A stretch of 64,000 nucleotides of DNA. It comes from Theristus sp. LFF4_11. Lineage: Eukaryota; Nematoda; Chromadorea; Monhysterida; Xyalidae. This document shows positions 55,301 through 63,898 of the stretch, piece by piece; position 1 is the stretch's first letter; the number at the start of each line of letters is the position of its first letter. A model generated the notes under the pieces. It did no database searches, was not told where the DNA came from, and saw only the letters and a program-made list of their open reading frames with translations. The DNA lies in NCBI GenBank assembly GCA_030248135.1, contig JASANC010003387.1:1-64000 (forward strand), in the 5' to 3' direction. Both the position numbers and the translations under genes were made by a program.

Positions 55301-58300
55301 GTAATCGCGCTTGTCCGTTTCGACCGGTGATTTTCGTTTTTTTACGCCGTTGAAATTGCAATGAACACGTCAAGCCAGATAGATGCGACCAGGCAATGAC
55401 AACAACAAGCCAGTTTAGTTCGTGTGTCTGACCAGCTGGTTTGCCTGACGACATTTTTTGGTGCAAGTGTGGTGGCAGTTTGTGCAGATTTCGAACACTG
55501 GTGCAACCAATGGACGTGAGTACGATTCAGCACGCTATTGGCACACACACACGTTTTGTATTGGACGCGCGGTTGTATGGTGTGCGACTGATGTGTGTGT
55601 GTGCACATTCAAATACACGTGTTGTCGATGACTGTACGCTGCGCGCTTGCCAGGTTTCTCATTATCTGTGTTGTGTTCTGTGTGTGTGTGTGTGTGTGTG
55701 TGTTTGTGTGTATGCGCCATTCAACCTGACTCACCTTCGCGCGTGTGTGTGTTTCGCGTTGCCTGTTGAAGGGACCGGGCTTTCTTCGAATGTTGAACGT
55801 TTCACCGTTCTGAGGAAATTCGGTGTGGTTTTCCGAGTTCTGAACGTGCATTGCAATTTTGTTGGCGAGTGATCAAGATTTTCATATATTGTGAAAAAAA
55901 TTAACATTACGGTATTTTTGTTTGCCAGTACTGTAAAATAAAATCTGCCTGAATTGGCTGCCTGCCAATCTAGCAGTTTTGCCACGATTCTCTGAAAATT
56001 AAAAAAGCTTGAAATTTGTATGGCACTTGGCACATGGGTACAGTAGGGTTGGGCAATGAGGGGAGTTAGCACAACTAGCTTTTTATAGTTTTCTTCTGGT
56101 TATGTCAAAGTGTGGGCATGAAACTTGTCAAACTGCAAACAAAATCCAAGTTCCATTTTTTTCAATTTGAATGAATTTATCAAGTGAAGTTTTTTCAATT
56201 TTTTACTAATTTTCATGAGTAGCAAAACGTGCATAAAAATGGCACTGGATGAGACACGCACGCCTCAGCTAAGTCAACAAATTTTGTCATGCCTCATAAT
56301 CATGGTGTTGAGCTCAATACCGCTAATTTGTGTTATCTTGCAACATAATTGATCCTGTCAGTGTTTTCTCTTTTTTCTTTGCGGTCATGCACGAAGTCGT
56401 CACCCCCGATTCACTCTTGAACAATCAGTGGCCTCAGGGGTTGTGTCATGTGTGCGATCATCGAAGCGTCTCATAGTGAATATTATTGGCTCGTGCGTCT
56501 CGCTTTTTATGCACCCATGTGCAGCTATACATTTGAATTTGGCGTAGTTTTTCGCTTGGTATGATGCATCTTTACATTTTTTCGACGCATCATGTTTATT
56601 CATTTTACTCGTTGGAAGAGTCGGTTTTTTGCAGTGTACCTATTTTTCATTCTCCGTTATGTGTGTTGTGTGTGTGCATGGTCGCTGATGTTGTTGTACT
56701 ATCCCATGGACAACGCTTGTATGTGTGTACGTTTTTGGGAGCGGGGGGTTTACTATCAAACTTTTTTCGTTCGCTTGCTGTGCAAACGAGAACGTAACAG
56801 ACATTTTACAGGCAAATAGTTTTGAGCTGGGCAAAAAATGGAAGATGTGACTTTTGCTGATAGACAGTGTGTGTGTGCGTCCGCACGGCTTGTATCAGTT
56901 AAAATGCGGTTTATCAGTTTTTCACGTCAAAAGTATTCTAAAACGGAGCACAAACAAACATTGTAGTGGTGGTAGTACTACGTTATTTTGTCATTTTAGG
57001 CAAGAGCCTCAACCACTAAATGGTTTTTATCAACAATGAAACTGAAAAAAGCAGCGTTGTGAACTACACCATTTCGCAACTGGCAACTATGGTTTCAACA
57101 CCATAAACTCCGCAAAACCATCACAGTCAGCGATCTCTTCTGCAACTACTGCCATCATTTACATGCTCTGGTGGTAGTGACGTGTTTAATGTTTGAAAAC
57201 GGGGCCCGCGACCAAGCGCTTTAAAAACATTCCTTCAAACGAAATGGGTGGTCGATTTGATTGTACTGGAAAACCAGCTGGTTTACGACGTTCACAGGGA
57301 AATAAATTCCATGCAGTTTACGATGCAATGCAATTTTGTTCGGCTAGTTCTAAATCATTTCCCACTGTAACCGATAAAAATGGAAAGCGATCGTTTGAAA
57401 TTTTAAAAAGTATCGCCTTTATTGAGAAGCATGTGAAAAGCGGGGAAGCTAAAAGTAGTTGGGGTGTTTCAGTGTTGATGAGTTACACTGATGATTGATT
57501 GATGAAAGTCGCACTACACTCTGAATATTGCTGTTCTACAAACACAATCGCAAGCTAATATGAACAGTCTAAATTAAATCTGGTATGAAGCAAACAATAT
57601 TTGGACGGGTCTCAAAGTGTTTATGATGGCAAATGTTTACAGCGTTGTGCGTGTTCGGGCGTTTTTTCGTACCAGAGCAAAATCGGTTTATGTATTGTTT
57701 GCGACGAGACTTTTGAAACTGTGAGAGCTTGTAGCTGTCGTGTGCTTAGCGTGTATGTCAGCTCTTCATTTTTTCTGTTGTTGGGGATTAACGTTTCTGA
57801 GTGATTCAGGAATCAGTTACGGATCATCAATATGTGTGCTGTGTATATTTGGCTTATTTGAGTCAGCATTCTACGCGTGTTTCACTCTGCAATGCAACCC
57901 CCCTTTTCCCAAGCTGATCCGATTGTTTGGAACGCGTGTAAATTCTTGTTGGCTGTTGCATTGTAAAATTGTTGCAAGCTGAAGTTCTTTGGTTTGAGTG
58001 AATGGCTAACTGATTGGAAAACTGATTTGTGAGACTGACATGCGTTTAAGCTGGTTCTGTGCAATTCTCATTTTTTTGCAAACGCGCACCCTCTCAGGCA
58101 GACAAAGTTCAATGATGAATACAAAATTCCAGGTGAAATCGTATTTCGACGGACACAGCTGGCAAAATAAGCAAAGGCGTCGTAGAAACAAACAACACCC
58201 AGAAAAAGCTAAAAAAAAGGGTTTTAATTATATACGAGAAATATGCAGGGTGTTTACAGGTTTTGGATTTTTTTCTGGATCTGCACTGGTGTGTTTGTTT

Positions 58301-61300
58301 ACATTTCATCTGTGATTGTTTGTCTGACTGTGAGCTAGTAAGAATCGGTGACACTGCTTTACAATTCAAATGCGTTCGGCAACATTTTCAACAGAACGAT
58401 AGTGTTTCATGTTGATCTCACTGGAACTGACATTGACACTTGAAAAACGGCAATGAATGGAAAATCATTGAAACTATCAAGATTAATGATGAACAAAATG
58501 TGTGGTGGTGGAGAAACTGACCGAAAAAACACGAAACAAAAAAACCACTGTTGTTGCAGACAACCGCGCTACGTGAATCTGAACAAAGGCCCGCAAGGGC
58601 TCGGCTTCAACATCGTTGGTGGTGAAGACGGCGAGGGCATCTACATCAGCTACATCATGCCCGGTGGCGTTGCGGATTTGAGCGGCGCCGTTTTCCGCGG
58701 CGATCAACTGCTTGAGGTGCAGAAAATAACATGATTTTTTCAGTTTTTATCAAATGGTATCGTGTTTTTTTTCACATGAAACTAACTGTAAAGGCCCATT
58801 CATGCAAGCGCGCGCTGAAGCGCGCTGACGCGCGCTGACCAGCTTCATCATGAATGAAGAAATGAAGCTGCGTCAGCCGCTGCGGCTTTTTAGGTTTTTT
58901 GCCCATTCACGAACGCGCGCGCTGAAGCGCGCTGAAGCGCGCTGACGCGCTTCATCATGAATGATGAAGCGGCCTGAAGTGAAGCTGCGTCAGCCGCTGC
59001 GGCTTTTTAGGTTTTTTGTCCATTCACGAACGCGCGCGCTGAAGCGCGCTGAAGCGCGCTGACCAGCTTCATCATGAATGAAGAAATGAAGCTGCGTCAG
59101 CCGCTGCGGCTTTTGATGTCCGGACCCCAAATGCCGCAGCGGCTTGTCTGAAAAATGAAACGTATTTGCATAATTTCTGCGTTTTCAATTGTGATAGATG
59201 CAGACCAAAAAGGGAATGAATTTAATTGTGGTAAAATTAAATTAATTGAGGAATACAGTAAGTTTTATTGTGCTGCGTTTGTGAAAGAAACCAGATAAAA
59301 ACGATAAAAACAACTGGGCTAAGACGGGTTTCGAACTTTGGCCTCTGTGCTGACAGGCACAACATGTTACCACTGCACTATAGTAGTTGACAGGCGAGAA
59401 GCTCTCTAGGTGTTTGTTCATTAAACGTCGTTCAGTTTTATCGTTTTGTGCTGTTGTCTGTGTTGTCTCCGTACGTGCTGTTTAGCACACACTATATACC
59501 GCTTCGAATCGTTGTTTTTGTCGTTTCAGTGAATGTTTTGATCTTTTGATTTGTGCAACATTCACTGATCATGTGCTGCCGTTGATGAAACTTTTTTTGC
59601 AATGCTCTACACCGTGGCAACGCTAAAAAAAGGAAAAAGGTTTCACGCCAAACCGCAGTTGAAGAAAACAATTACTTCACATCACGGTGTGGGGTACCGA
59701 TGTGCGCAGCAACAATCAGCGATTTTGCACACACAAATTTGATGTCCGGACATCAAATGCCGCAGCGGCTGACGCAGCTTCATTTCATCATTCATGATAG
59801 CGCACTTCAGCGCGCGTCAGCGCGCTTCAGCGCGCGCGTTCGTGAATGGGCAAAAAACCTAAAAAGCCGCAGCGGCTGACGCAGCTTCATTTCTTCATTC
59901 ACGATGAAGCTGGTCAGCGCGCTTCAGCGCGCTTCAGCGCGCGCGTCCGTGAATGCGCATGTGCTCCAAAACTGAAGCGCGCTGACGCACGCTGAAGCGC
60001 GCTGTTTTTTTGCTTCGTGAATGTGTAGCAAAGTGAAGCGCGTCAGCGCGCTTCAGCGCGCTTCAACCTCCATGAATGGCGCTTAAAGCATACATGCGCA
60101 CTTCAACGGCATGAAGCAGTATTTAGTGACGTGTAGCTGTGTTAAAACATAGTTACGCGTTCACTAAATACTGCTTCATGAATGCACCTTCAGTTGTGCA
60201 TTCCGGCATGCTGATTTGCTCCATCGAGCTGGTTGGACAATCAACGAGTCCAATTCGAAAGCAGCCAATCAGCTGACTGCGCATGGTTTACAGTTTGAAT
60301 GCCAGTTTTTTTCCATAACTCATTTTGTCACCAGGTGAACGGTGCGAATCTGCGCGGCGCCACGCACGAGATGGCGGCGCAGGCACTAAAGTCCAGCGGA
60401 CAGAACGTGTCGCTTCTGGTCGCGTACCGTCCGGAAGGTGCGTTCATGACAAGAAACGAAGTTTGTTGCTGTTGTTGTTGTTGTTCATCGCCCAGGTGGG
60501 AAAGCTAGTGACGCGATTTGACCGATCGAGCAGACTCGGTCGGGTGTGGACACGCTGTGTAGCGAGCTGCGTCGTTGTCCACAGAAACGAAGTTTCGAAA
60601 CGAAATACGAAACAAGAAGAAAGCTCCCACTCGCACCTGTTCTCATCTCTGAATTACTGAAAGCCTGTGTGTGTTTCGGGTGTTTACGTTTTCACAAGTG
60701 TTCACAACGGCATCCATCGTTGATTGTTCTGCTTTTTAAGGCAGCATGCAACACGTCACAGAACAAAGAACAAGAGAGTCTACCATTTTCTGCAGATTAC
60801 GATCGTTTCGAAGCGCGCGTGGAAGAAGTACGAAATCAGATGATCAACCAAGGCCAGGTGCCGCAGCCGTCGCCGCGTCGTGAGATGTTTGTCAGGTGAG
60901 CGGGCTGCTCTCGAAACAGGCGCACCCGATTTAGACTGGACCAATTGAGACCGCAGCCAGATTGAGTGTGGCCAGTTTGAGACCGACCCCCGGCTCACCC
61001 ACTCATCATTGATGTCACTCGACCACCCGTGATTACCGACATAACCCACCATGCGCGTACACGACCGTGTGCTCTGGCGTGCTCGCTGTAGCGCCGCGTT
61101 GGTTGCGGCAAAATTCACGACCAGGCAAAATAAAAGTCTACGAGCATGCATTTAGCATCCATTTGAGTAAGAAGAGAGTGGGGAAGAATGTAATTCAATT
61201 AAAACACAAGAATGACTCGAAATGACTCGAATGCAACAGTGAAATGACATGTAGTACACCAGCACCAACAACCCCAAATCGCCCAATGTTGCAAAATGTT

Positions 61301-63898
61301 TGTTCACGAGCAGTTTTTGGATGGAAAACAAAAAAACGGCCATTTCGCAGAGCGCTATTCGACTACGACCCGTCACGTGACCGCGACGCGCCCGGCCAGG
61401 GGCTCGCGTTCAACTACGGCGACATTCTGCACGTGACCAACGCCTCCGACGCAGAGTGGTGGCGTGCGAAGCGAGTCGCAACGGACGGCACCGAACTCGC
61501 AAACGGCATCATTCCCAGCAAATACCGGTCAGTTGTGGTTGTGTTCGCAATGGCTTACTTTGCTGGGTTGTTGTCTGTCCTTGTGAGTACATAATGACGT
61601 ATGCTGACGTACGTCAAAGGCACGTCTCCATATGTGTTATCATTTTTTTGGGTTCTGCTTTTGCAGACGTAGAACGAAAACTAGTTTTACGCTTTATATG
61701 GCAAAGTAGCGTAAGTGACCCAGCCATATTTAAGGAACTCGGATCACTTTACCAATTTTGAATTCCCGCGTCATGCATGCCATTGGTTACCTATCTATGC
61801 GCGCATTGAGTCTCGGAACCAAAATAAAAAATGATAATAACACGAGACCTGACGTGACGTGCCATGTGACGTCTGTATGGACGGTAGTAAGCTAAAACAC
61901 GAGACTCGAATTGACGTGCTGTCAGTTCGGACGCATACCGCATAGGTCGGTACGAACGGACCTTTAAATCCATGCAAAAGCCCATATCATGTCCGCAATG
62001 GACACAATTCGACCGCTAACAGCTGTGTCGTTGGTGGTTTGGGAAAGCGATGCCGCGCTTCCCACGATTTCCCTTTTTCTTCTTTTCTTTTTTCTGTTCT
62101 GACTTTCTGCTTTTTTACAGAGTCGAACGGCGCGAACGCTCGCGACGAAAACAAGTGAACTTTGACCAAGGCCCCGGCAGTTACAGCACCGGCAGTTTGG
62201 ACAGCCGAGTTAGTGCCAGATTCTTTCGGCTTTTACGAAACTTTACACGAGACTTTGAGTTGCTCGGAGTCGATTGCTATGTATTTTTGCGTTTTTTTTC
62301 TTGCAGTTCCAGCGCGGCTCGCGTTCACAGCTGTCGTTCAGTCGCAAGTTTCCGTTCATGAAGAGCAAGGAGCGACTGAATGAACTGCAAGACGCCGAAC
62401 GTGAGTGAATATGCCGGAAATGGCGAATCAAATTGTTGAAATGATTTTGTCAATTCGAAGTGTACCCTGCAGCTTTGTGCCTCGTATGATACTTACCTGT
62501 GACCTATCCCATCCCAACACTACCCATTCATTGCCTTTGTTGTAAAGGTTCTGTTGAAATGCAAGGGCTTTTTTCGACATCGATTCCTTGCAACGTGATG
62601 AAGTCCCATTGTTTATACGAACTTTCCAATCAAAATCAAAGTGCAGTGAAAAACAATTTTTCATATCATGGCAGCAGAAAATCTGCAAAAAATTGCTTCA
62701 TGTTGACGTGAATTCAAGAATCGTCTAATCGGGACAAAGCTCGTTGTAAGAAATTGACTTTGGTTTGGTCCAAATGTGCGTTTTGCTGACCAACGTTTGC
62801 ACAGCGATTACAACGCTTCACAGGATCGTTGTCAAACACAACACTTGTATCATGTCGTTATCCAATTAGCTTGCGTTCAGTTGAGCTGCACTGGTTGTCG
62901 ATCACTCATTGCATTCATTTCAAACACCAATGCACAGTTTTGTGTTTGACAACGGCATTACCACCGCCACACACACACACACACACAAACCTGTTTCTTT
63001 TAGACCTCTTCACATCCAGTTGTGATCCATTGTGTTCGCCTTGATCTTACTGAACTACCCTGTAACGTTCATTTGTTCCGTCCAACACACACGCACACAC
63101 CAAGCACCACCCTGCTGACCTGACCCTATGAATGCAATATCACAGCAGTCGAATGTTCGGTCAAAAATGGCCCTGACGCTGACGGTGCCCCGGAGGCAAA
63201 TGGCCCGCACAGGGTCATGCTAAAGTTTCCGTGTGCCTCGTCAGATTCAGACACGGATAGTAAGTAATGGTAGAGCTCGTGGCGACGCAAGCGGCACTAG
63301 TCTTTGGAATTAGTAGTTCTTGTGGCCTAAAAGTAGCAGTTTTGTTGCTTGCTGCCTGAGTAATAGTAATACTGGTAGTAATAGTTTTTAAGCGGCATTC
63401 ATGAAGCAGTATTTAATGATCGCGTAGCTATGTTCTAACACAGCTGCGCGTCACTAAATACTTCTTCATGAACGCAGCTTTAGTTTCATATGGTCCACAT
63501 ATGAAGTATTTTCAATGTTGTTTGTTGTTAATGTGTGCTGTGACTTCATGATTTCGTGTTCGGTTGGAACATCCCATTTTTGGTGTGTCCACCTGGAAGG
63601 CGACAACGTAAAACGTGTCGTTGTGATGCATGTTCTAAAGAAAATTAGAATGCAATTAAAACCGCTCCCACGGTTCGTGGAACCTATTAAAGCTGTCTGC
63701 TGATAATTGTTTTGTTTTTGTGTGACCATCACAACTAATTTGAACTCGTAACATTGAAACTGCTATTGAACTGCAAGGTGTGACCGTAAATGTGATGCTT
63801 TTTAGTGAAATGAAAAACGTTTTTCCTAAATTCAAAAAACGACATTTCAGGTGCCGAGGAGCCAATCCTGTCCTACGAAAATGTCGAACAGAAACGAC
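42763..63898 (+). CDS. dlg: Discs-large (DLG) MAGUK scaffold, 5' and 3' ends incomplete
   Basis: Eighteen exons join with correct phases: 42763-42894, 43176-43306, 43694-43831, 51238-51416, 51740-51842, 52013-52150, 52468-52584, 52758-52928, 53182-53464, 54038-54080, 58560-58716, 60335-60437, 60796-60895, 61351-61527, 62121-62208, 62307-62400, 63146-63259 and 63851-63898. The order is L27, PDZ1, PDZ2, PDZ3, SH3, HOOK, then the start of the guanylate-kinase part (ILSYENVEQ), which continues past the window. This is the layout of DLG/SAP97, which organises junctional and synaptic membranes by binding C-terminal PDZ ligands. All three PDZ domains keep GLGF (GLGFSIAGG twice, GLGFNIVGG). The L27 exon enters in phase 1, so at least one upstream exon is unseen. 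The 7.4 kb and 4.5 kb introns are full of repeats. Confidence 0.95.
43694..43831 (+). CDS. dlg: DLG spacer exon between L27 and PDZ1
   Basis: A 138 nt phase-0 exon encoding about 46 residues rich in S, P, T and G, ending APLQSYNQQ. It bridges the L27 part to the [14 protein letters not shown] start of PDZ1 without a frame change. It has a fair pyrimidine tract and a GTCTGC donor. Confidence 0.75.
44565..45700. mobile_element. Mariner/Tc1-type foldback with two copies of a transposase C-terminal tail
   Basis: Ends TACAGGGTGTCCCAAAAAAA and complement. Inverted arms of about 190 bp continue inward into diverged coding remnants. The right one (plus strand, 45305-45508) reads [17 protein letters not shown], then an acidic tail ending [12 protein letters not shown]. 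The left one (minus strand, about 44770-44960) reads SFKH, a stop, then [14 protein letters not shown] before its frame breaks. R..vI..N...IE is typical of the end of Tc1/mariner-type transposases (general family knowledge). No catalytic region remains. It lies in a DLG intron. Confidence 0.75.
45701..46596. other. DLG intron sequence without assigned features
   Basis: About 900 bp of mixed composition. Several frames are open but lack splice sites or codon bias. No repeat family recognised elsewhere in the window occurs here. Confidence 0.35.
46597..46835 (+). repeat. Minisatellite of alternating 45 and 51 bp units
   Basis: About five units of GACATCAATTCAGCAGTCC with CGAAAGGCATATTGACC and TATGAACTAC. 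Two unit types alternate (AGCAGTCCG with GAACTAC, AGTAGTCC.ACC with GAACGAC), so the higher-order period is about 96 bp. It directly precedes the candidate exon at 46841. Confidence 0.88.
46841..47230 (+). CDS. Candidate alternative N-terminal exon of DLG
   Basis: An ATG-initiated frame of 130 codons, rich in G/C at third positions, ending at a strong phase-0 donor (TCA AAT|gtacgt). The product starts [20 protein letters not shown] and is basic, Ser/Ala/Gln-rich in the middle, then [19 protein letters not shown]. Its phase matches the phase-0 entry of the PDZ1 exon at 51238, so splicing to it would give an L27-less DLG form, as known for other DLG genes. Alternatively it is the first exon of an unrelated gene or a chance frame. 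There is no homology I can name. Confidence 0.42.
47231..50277. other. DLG intron, G+C- and CpG-richer in places
   Basis: No exon supported. A CA-type repeat lies at 47650-47665. A CpG-containing stretch (47900-48600) could be an alternative promoter. A TTA repeat lies at 49553-49571. A palindromic CCAACCAATCAG element is listed separately at 49085-49262. Confidence 0.4.
49085..49262. mobile_element. Palindromic element of the CCAACCAATCAG family
   Basis: The arms CTAGCTGATTGGTTGGTGATC and GTGACAACCAACCAATCAG are complementary. They are nested in outer arms CAAACTCAATAACAT / ATCTTATTGAGTTTG, with CACGTGATGCATGCATT inside. It lies in a DLG intron. Confidence 0.78.
50278..50709 (+). CDS. Candidate alternative DLG exon (Ser/Thr/Arg-rich)
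   Basis: A frame open for 144 codons from ATG 50278 ([20 protein letters not shown]...) to a phase-0 donor GCT GAG|gtcgct. Third positions favour G/C through the middle ([28 protein letters not shown]). It could instead start at a weak AG acceptor at 50301. Phase 0 would splice directly to PDZ1 (51238). A competing frame over the same bases yields a Pro-rich string ([10 protein letters not shown]), so the choice of frame is uncertain. No family is recognised. Confidence 0.4.
51023..51216 (-). mobile_element. SINE family 1, copy 5, adjacent to the PDZ1 exon
   Basis: A (TTG)n stretch at 51025-51042 (the CAA tail read on minus), the body, and a tRNA-like head ending at 51216. It is antisense to DLG. 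Only about 20 bp separate it from the PDZ1 coding exon, so the branch point and pyrimidine tract of that exon lie in or against the SINE. Confidence 0.88.
51238..52150 (+). CDS. dlg: DLG PDZ1 exons (51238-51416, 51740-51842) and following linker (52013-52150)
   Basis: [19 protein letters not shown] leads into [31 protein letters not shown] and NDGRLR. After a phase-2 intron come [13 protein letters not shown] and [14 protein letters not shown]. The linker exon ([17 protein letters not shown]...) is Pro/Ser/Thr-rich and phase 0 at both ends. Two foldback MITEs sit in the first intron. The domain binds C-terminal S/T-x-V type ligands in this family. Confidence 0.94.
51438..51640. mobile_element. 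Foldback MITE, CATTCATGAAGC family, copies 4 and 5 side by side
   Basis: Palindromes at 51438-51530 and 51559-51640, separated by 28 bp, in the PDZ1 intron. The second starts at TCATGAAACAGTATTTAATG. Confidence 0.85.
52328..52410. mobile_element. Foldback MITE, CATTCATGAAGC family, copy 6
   Basis: AAGGGCCATTCATGAAGCAG faces TACTGCTTCATGAATGCCGC; part of the inner arm is lost. It lies in a DLG intron. Confidence 0.83.
52468..53464 (+). CDS. dlg: DLG linker exon and PDZ2 exons (52468-52584, 52758-52928, 53182-53464)
   Basis: The first exon encodes a Thr/Pro-rich linker ([16 protein letters not shown]...). PDZ2 follows: [48 protein letters not shown]. After a phase-0 intron come [18 protein letters not shown] and TRVTLAYLK. 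The last exon continues into a Ser/Pro/Gln-rich spacer and leaves in phase 1 (ACG C|gtgagt). Confidence 0.94.
53486..53705. mobile_element. CRE-like MITE, copy 3
   Basis: From AACGTGTCCGGACTAAAATG to CACTGGGACACGTT, with TGACGTCA at both ends. It starts 22 bp after the PDZ2 donor. Confidence 0.83.
54038..54080 (+). CDS. dlg: 43 nt DLG microexon before PDZ3
   Basis: It enters in phase 1 (tttttttag|CT GGC) and leaves in phase 2 (ACA AG|gtaaat), encoding about [14 protein letters not shown]. Both neighbours fit its phases, so it cannot be skipped without a frame change. The next exon is 4.5 kb away. Confidence 0.8.
54081..58559. other. 4.5 kb DLG intron
   Basis: Contains a (GT)n run at 55679-55702 and an open frame at 57244-57498, described separately. 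The rest is mixed-composition intron DNA without a recognised repeat family or exon. Confidence 0.5.
57244..57498 (+). CDS. Unassigned open frame inside the DLG intron
   Basis: The frame is open from 57193 with the first ATG at 57244 and TGA at 57496-57498. It gives about 84 residues of balanced composition ([47 protein letters not shown]). Codon use looks less random than in surrounding frames. It could be a terminal exon, a fragment of a mobile-element gene or chance. I do not recognise it. Confidence 0.3.
   Translation: MGGRFDCTGKPAGLRRSQGNKFHAVYDAMQFCSASSKSFPTVTDKNGKRSFEILKSIAFIEKHVKSGEAKSSWGVSVLMSYTDD
58560..60437 (+). CDS. dlg: DLG PDZ3 exons (58560-58716, 60335-60437)
   Basis: [20 protein letters not shown] continues as [20 protein letters not shown] and FRGDQLLEV. 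After a 1.6 kb intron filled by a foldback element come [18 protein letters not shown] and [12 protein letters not shown]. The match to DLG PDZ3 is close, and the short acidic exit (PE|DYDRFEA) is conserved in the family. Confidence 0.95.
58790..60085. mobile_element. Foldback element with GCGCGCTGAAGC subterminal repeats
   Basis: The ends AAGGCCCATTCATG and CATGAATGGCGCTT face each other. Inside each end lie tandem ~115 bp units: CGAACGCGCGCGCTGAAGCG, AGCTTCATCATGAATG, GAAGCTGCGTCAGCCGCTGC. There are three at the left (58793, 58904, 59022) and an inverted set at the right (59755-60085). The centre (59130-59750) holds a tRNA-Asp-like stretch (59325-59400, minus strand) but no open frame. It fills the PDZ3 intron. 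Confidence 0.85.
59325..59400 (-). pseudogene. tRNA-Asp-like relic
   Basis: On the minus strand TATAGTGCAGTGGTAACATG resembles a tRNA-Asp D arm/A box. CCTGTCA with flanking TGTGC/GCACA resembles a GUC anticodon arm, and AAAGTTCGAAACCC is a B-box-like T arm. The acceptor ends do not pair, so it is a pseudogene or SINE remnant. Confidence 0.4.
60106..60190. mobile_element. Foldback MITE, CATTCATGAAGC family, copy 7
   Basis: GGCATGAAGCAGTATTTAGT faces CACTAAATACTGCTTCATGA. It directly follows the GCGC foldback in the PDZ3 intron. Confidence 0.83.
60438..60795. other. DLG intron
   Basis: 358 bp intron with a (TTG)n run at 60469-60485. No repeat family or exon is recognised. Confidence 0.5.
60796..62400 (+). 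CDS. dlg: DLG SH3 and HOOK exons (60796-60895, 61351-61527, 62121-62208, 62307-62400)
   Basis: [16 protein letters not shown] precedes the SH3 core: [46 protein letters not shown]. The basic HOOK region [12 protein letters not shown] follows, then [19 protein letters not shown], as in other DLG proteins. The SH3 keeps the ALYDY-type and EWW motifs. Introns are phases 2, 2 and 0, and the last exon exits in phase 1. Confidence 0.95.
60896..61350. other. DLG intron before SH3
   Basis: 455 bp without recognised repeats, ending in a plain pyrimidine-poor acceptor (CATTTCGCAG). Confidence 0.5.
61590..61970. mobile_element. GACGT-rich MITE with a 215 bp MITE (copy 7) nested at about 61640-61840
   Basis: The outer element has GACGTATGCTGACGTACGTC at the left and GGTCGGTACGAACGGACCTT at the right, matching the intact copy at 9738-9862. 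The inner element runs from GGGTTCTGCTTTTGCAGACG to GCATTGAGTCTCGGAACC, with GAATTCCCGCGTCATGCATG inside. It lies in a DLG intron. Confidence 0.75.
62401..63145. other. DLG intron with (CA)n repeats
   Basis: 745 bp intron. CA repeats lie near 62970-62990 and 63085-63100. No exon or mobile element is recognised. Confidence 0.5.
63146..63898 (+). CDS. dlg: DLG exons leading into the guanylate-kinase region (63146-63259, 63851-63898)
   Basis: Exon 63146-63259 ([20 protein letters not shown]...CASSDSDTD) is acidic and Ser-rich with a perfect donor (GAT A|gtaagt). Exon 63851-63898 ([15 protein letters not shown]) matches the sequence just before the GUK domain. Both borders of the first are phase 1, so it can be skipped in frame, like the alternative HOOK inserts of other DLG genes (inference). 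The GUK domain itself is beyond 64000. Confidence 0.9.
63260..63850. other. DLG intron carrying foldback MITE copy 8
   Basis: Holds the palindrome at 63390-63481; otherwise unremarkable. Confidence 0.5.
63390..63481. mobile_element. Foldback MITE, CATTCATGAAGC family, copy 8
   Basis: AGCGGCATTCATGAAGCAGT faces CACTAAATACTTCTTCATGA, in a DLG intron. Confidence 0.83.

Noticed and set aside
55679..55702. (GT)n run as a regulatory site
   Set aside because: An ordinary microsatellite; nothing around it suggests function.
58040..58315. Signal-peptide-like frame in the DLG intron
   Set aside because: It starts with a plausible hydrophobic stretch but becomes Lys/Arg/Gln-rich without family features or splice sites. 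I see no reason to call it a gene.
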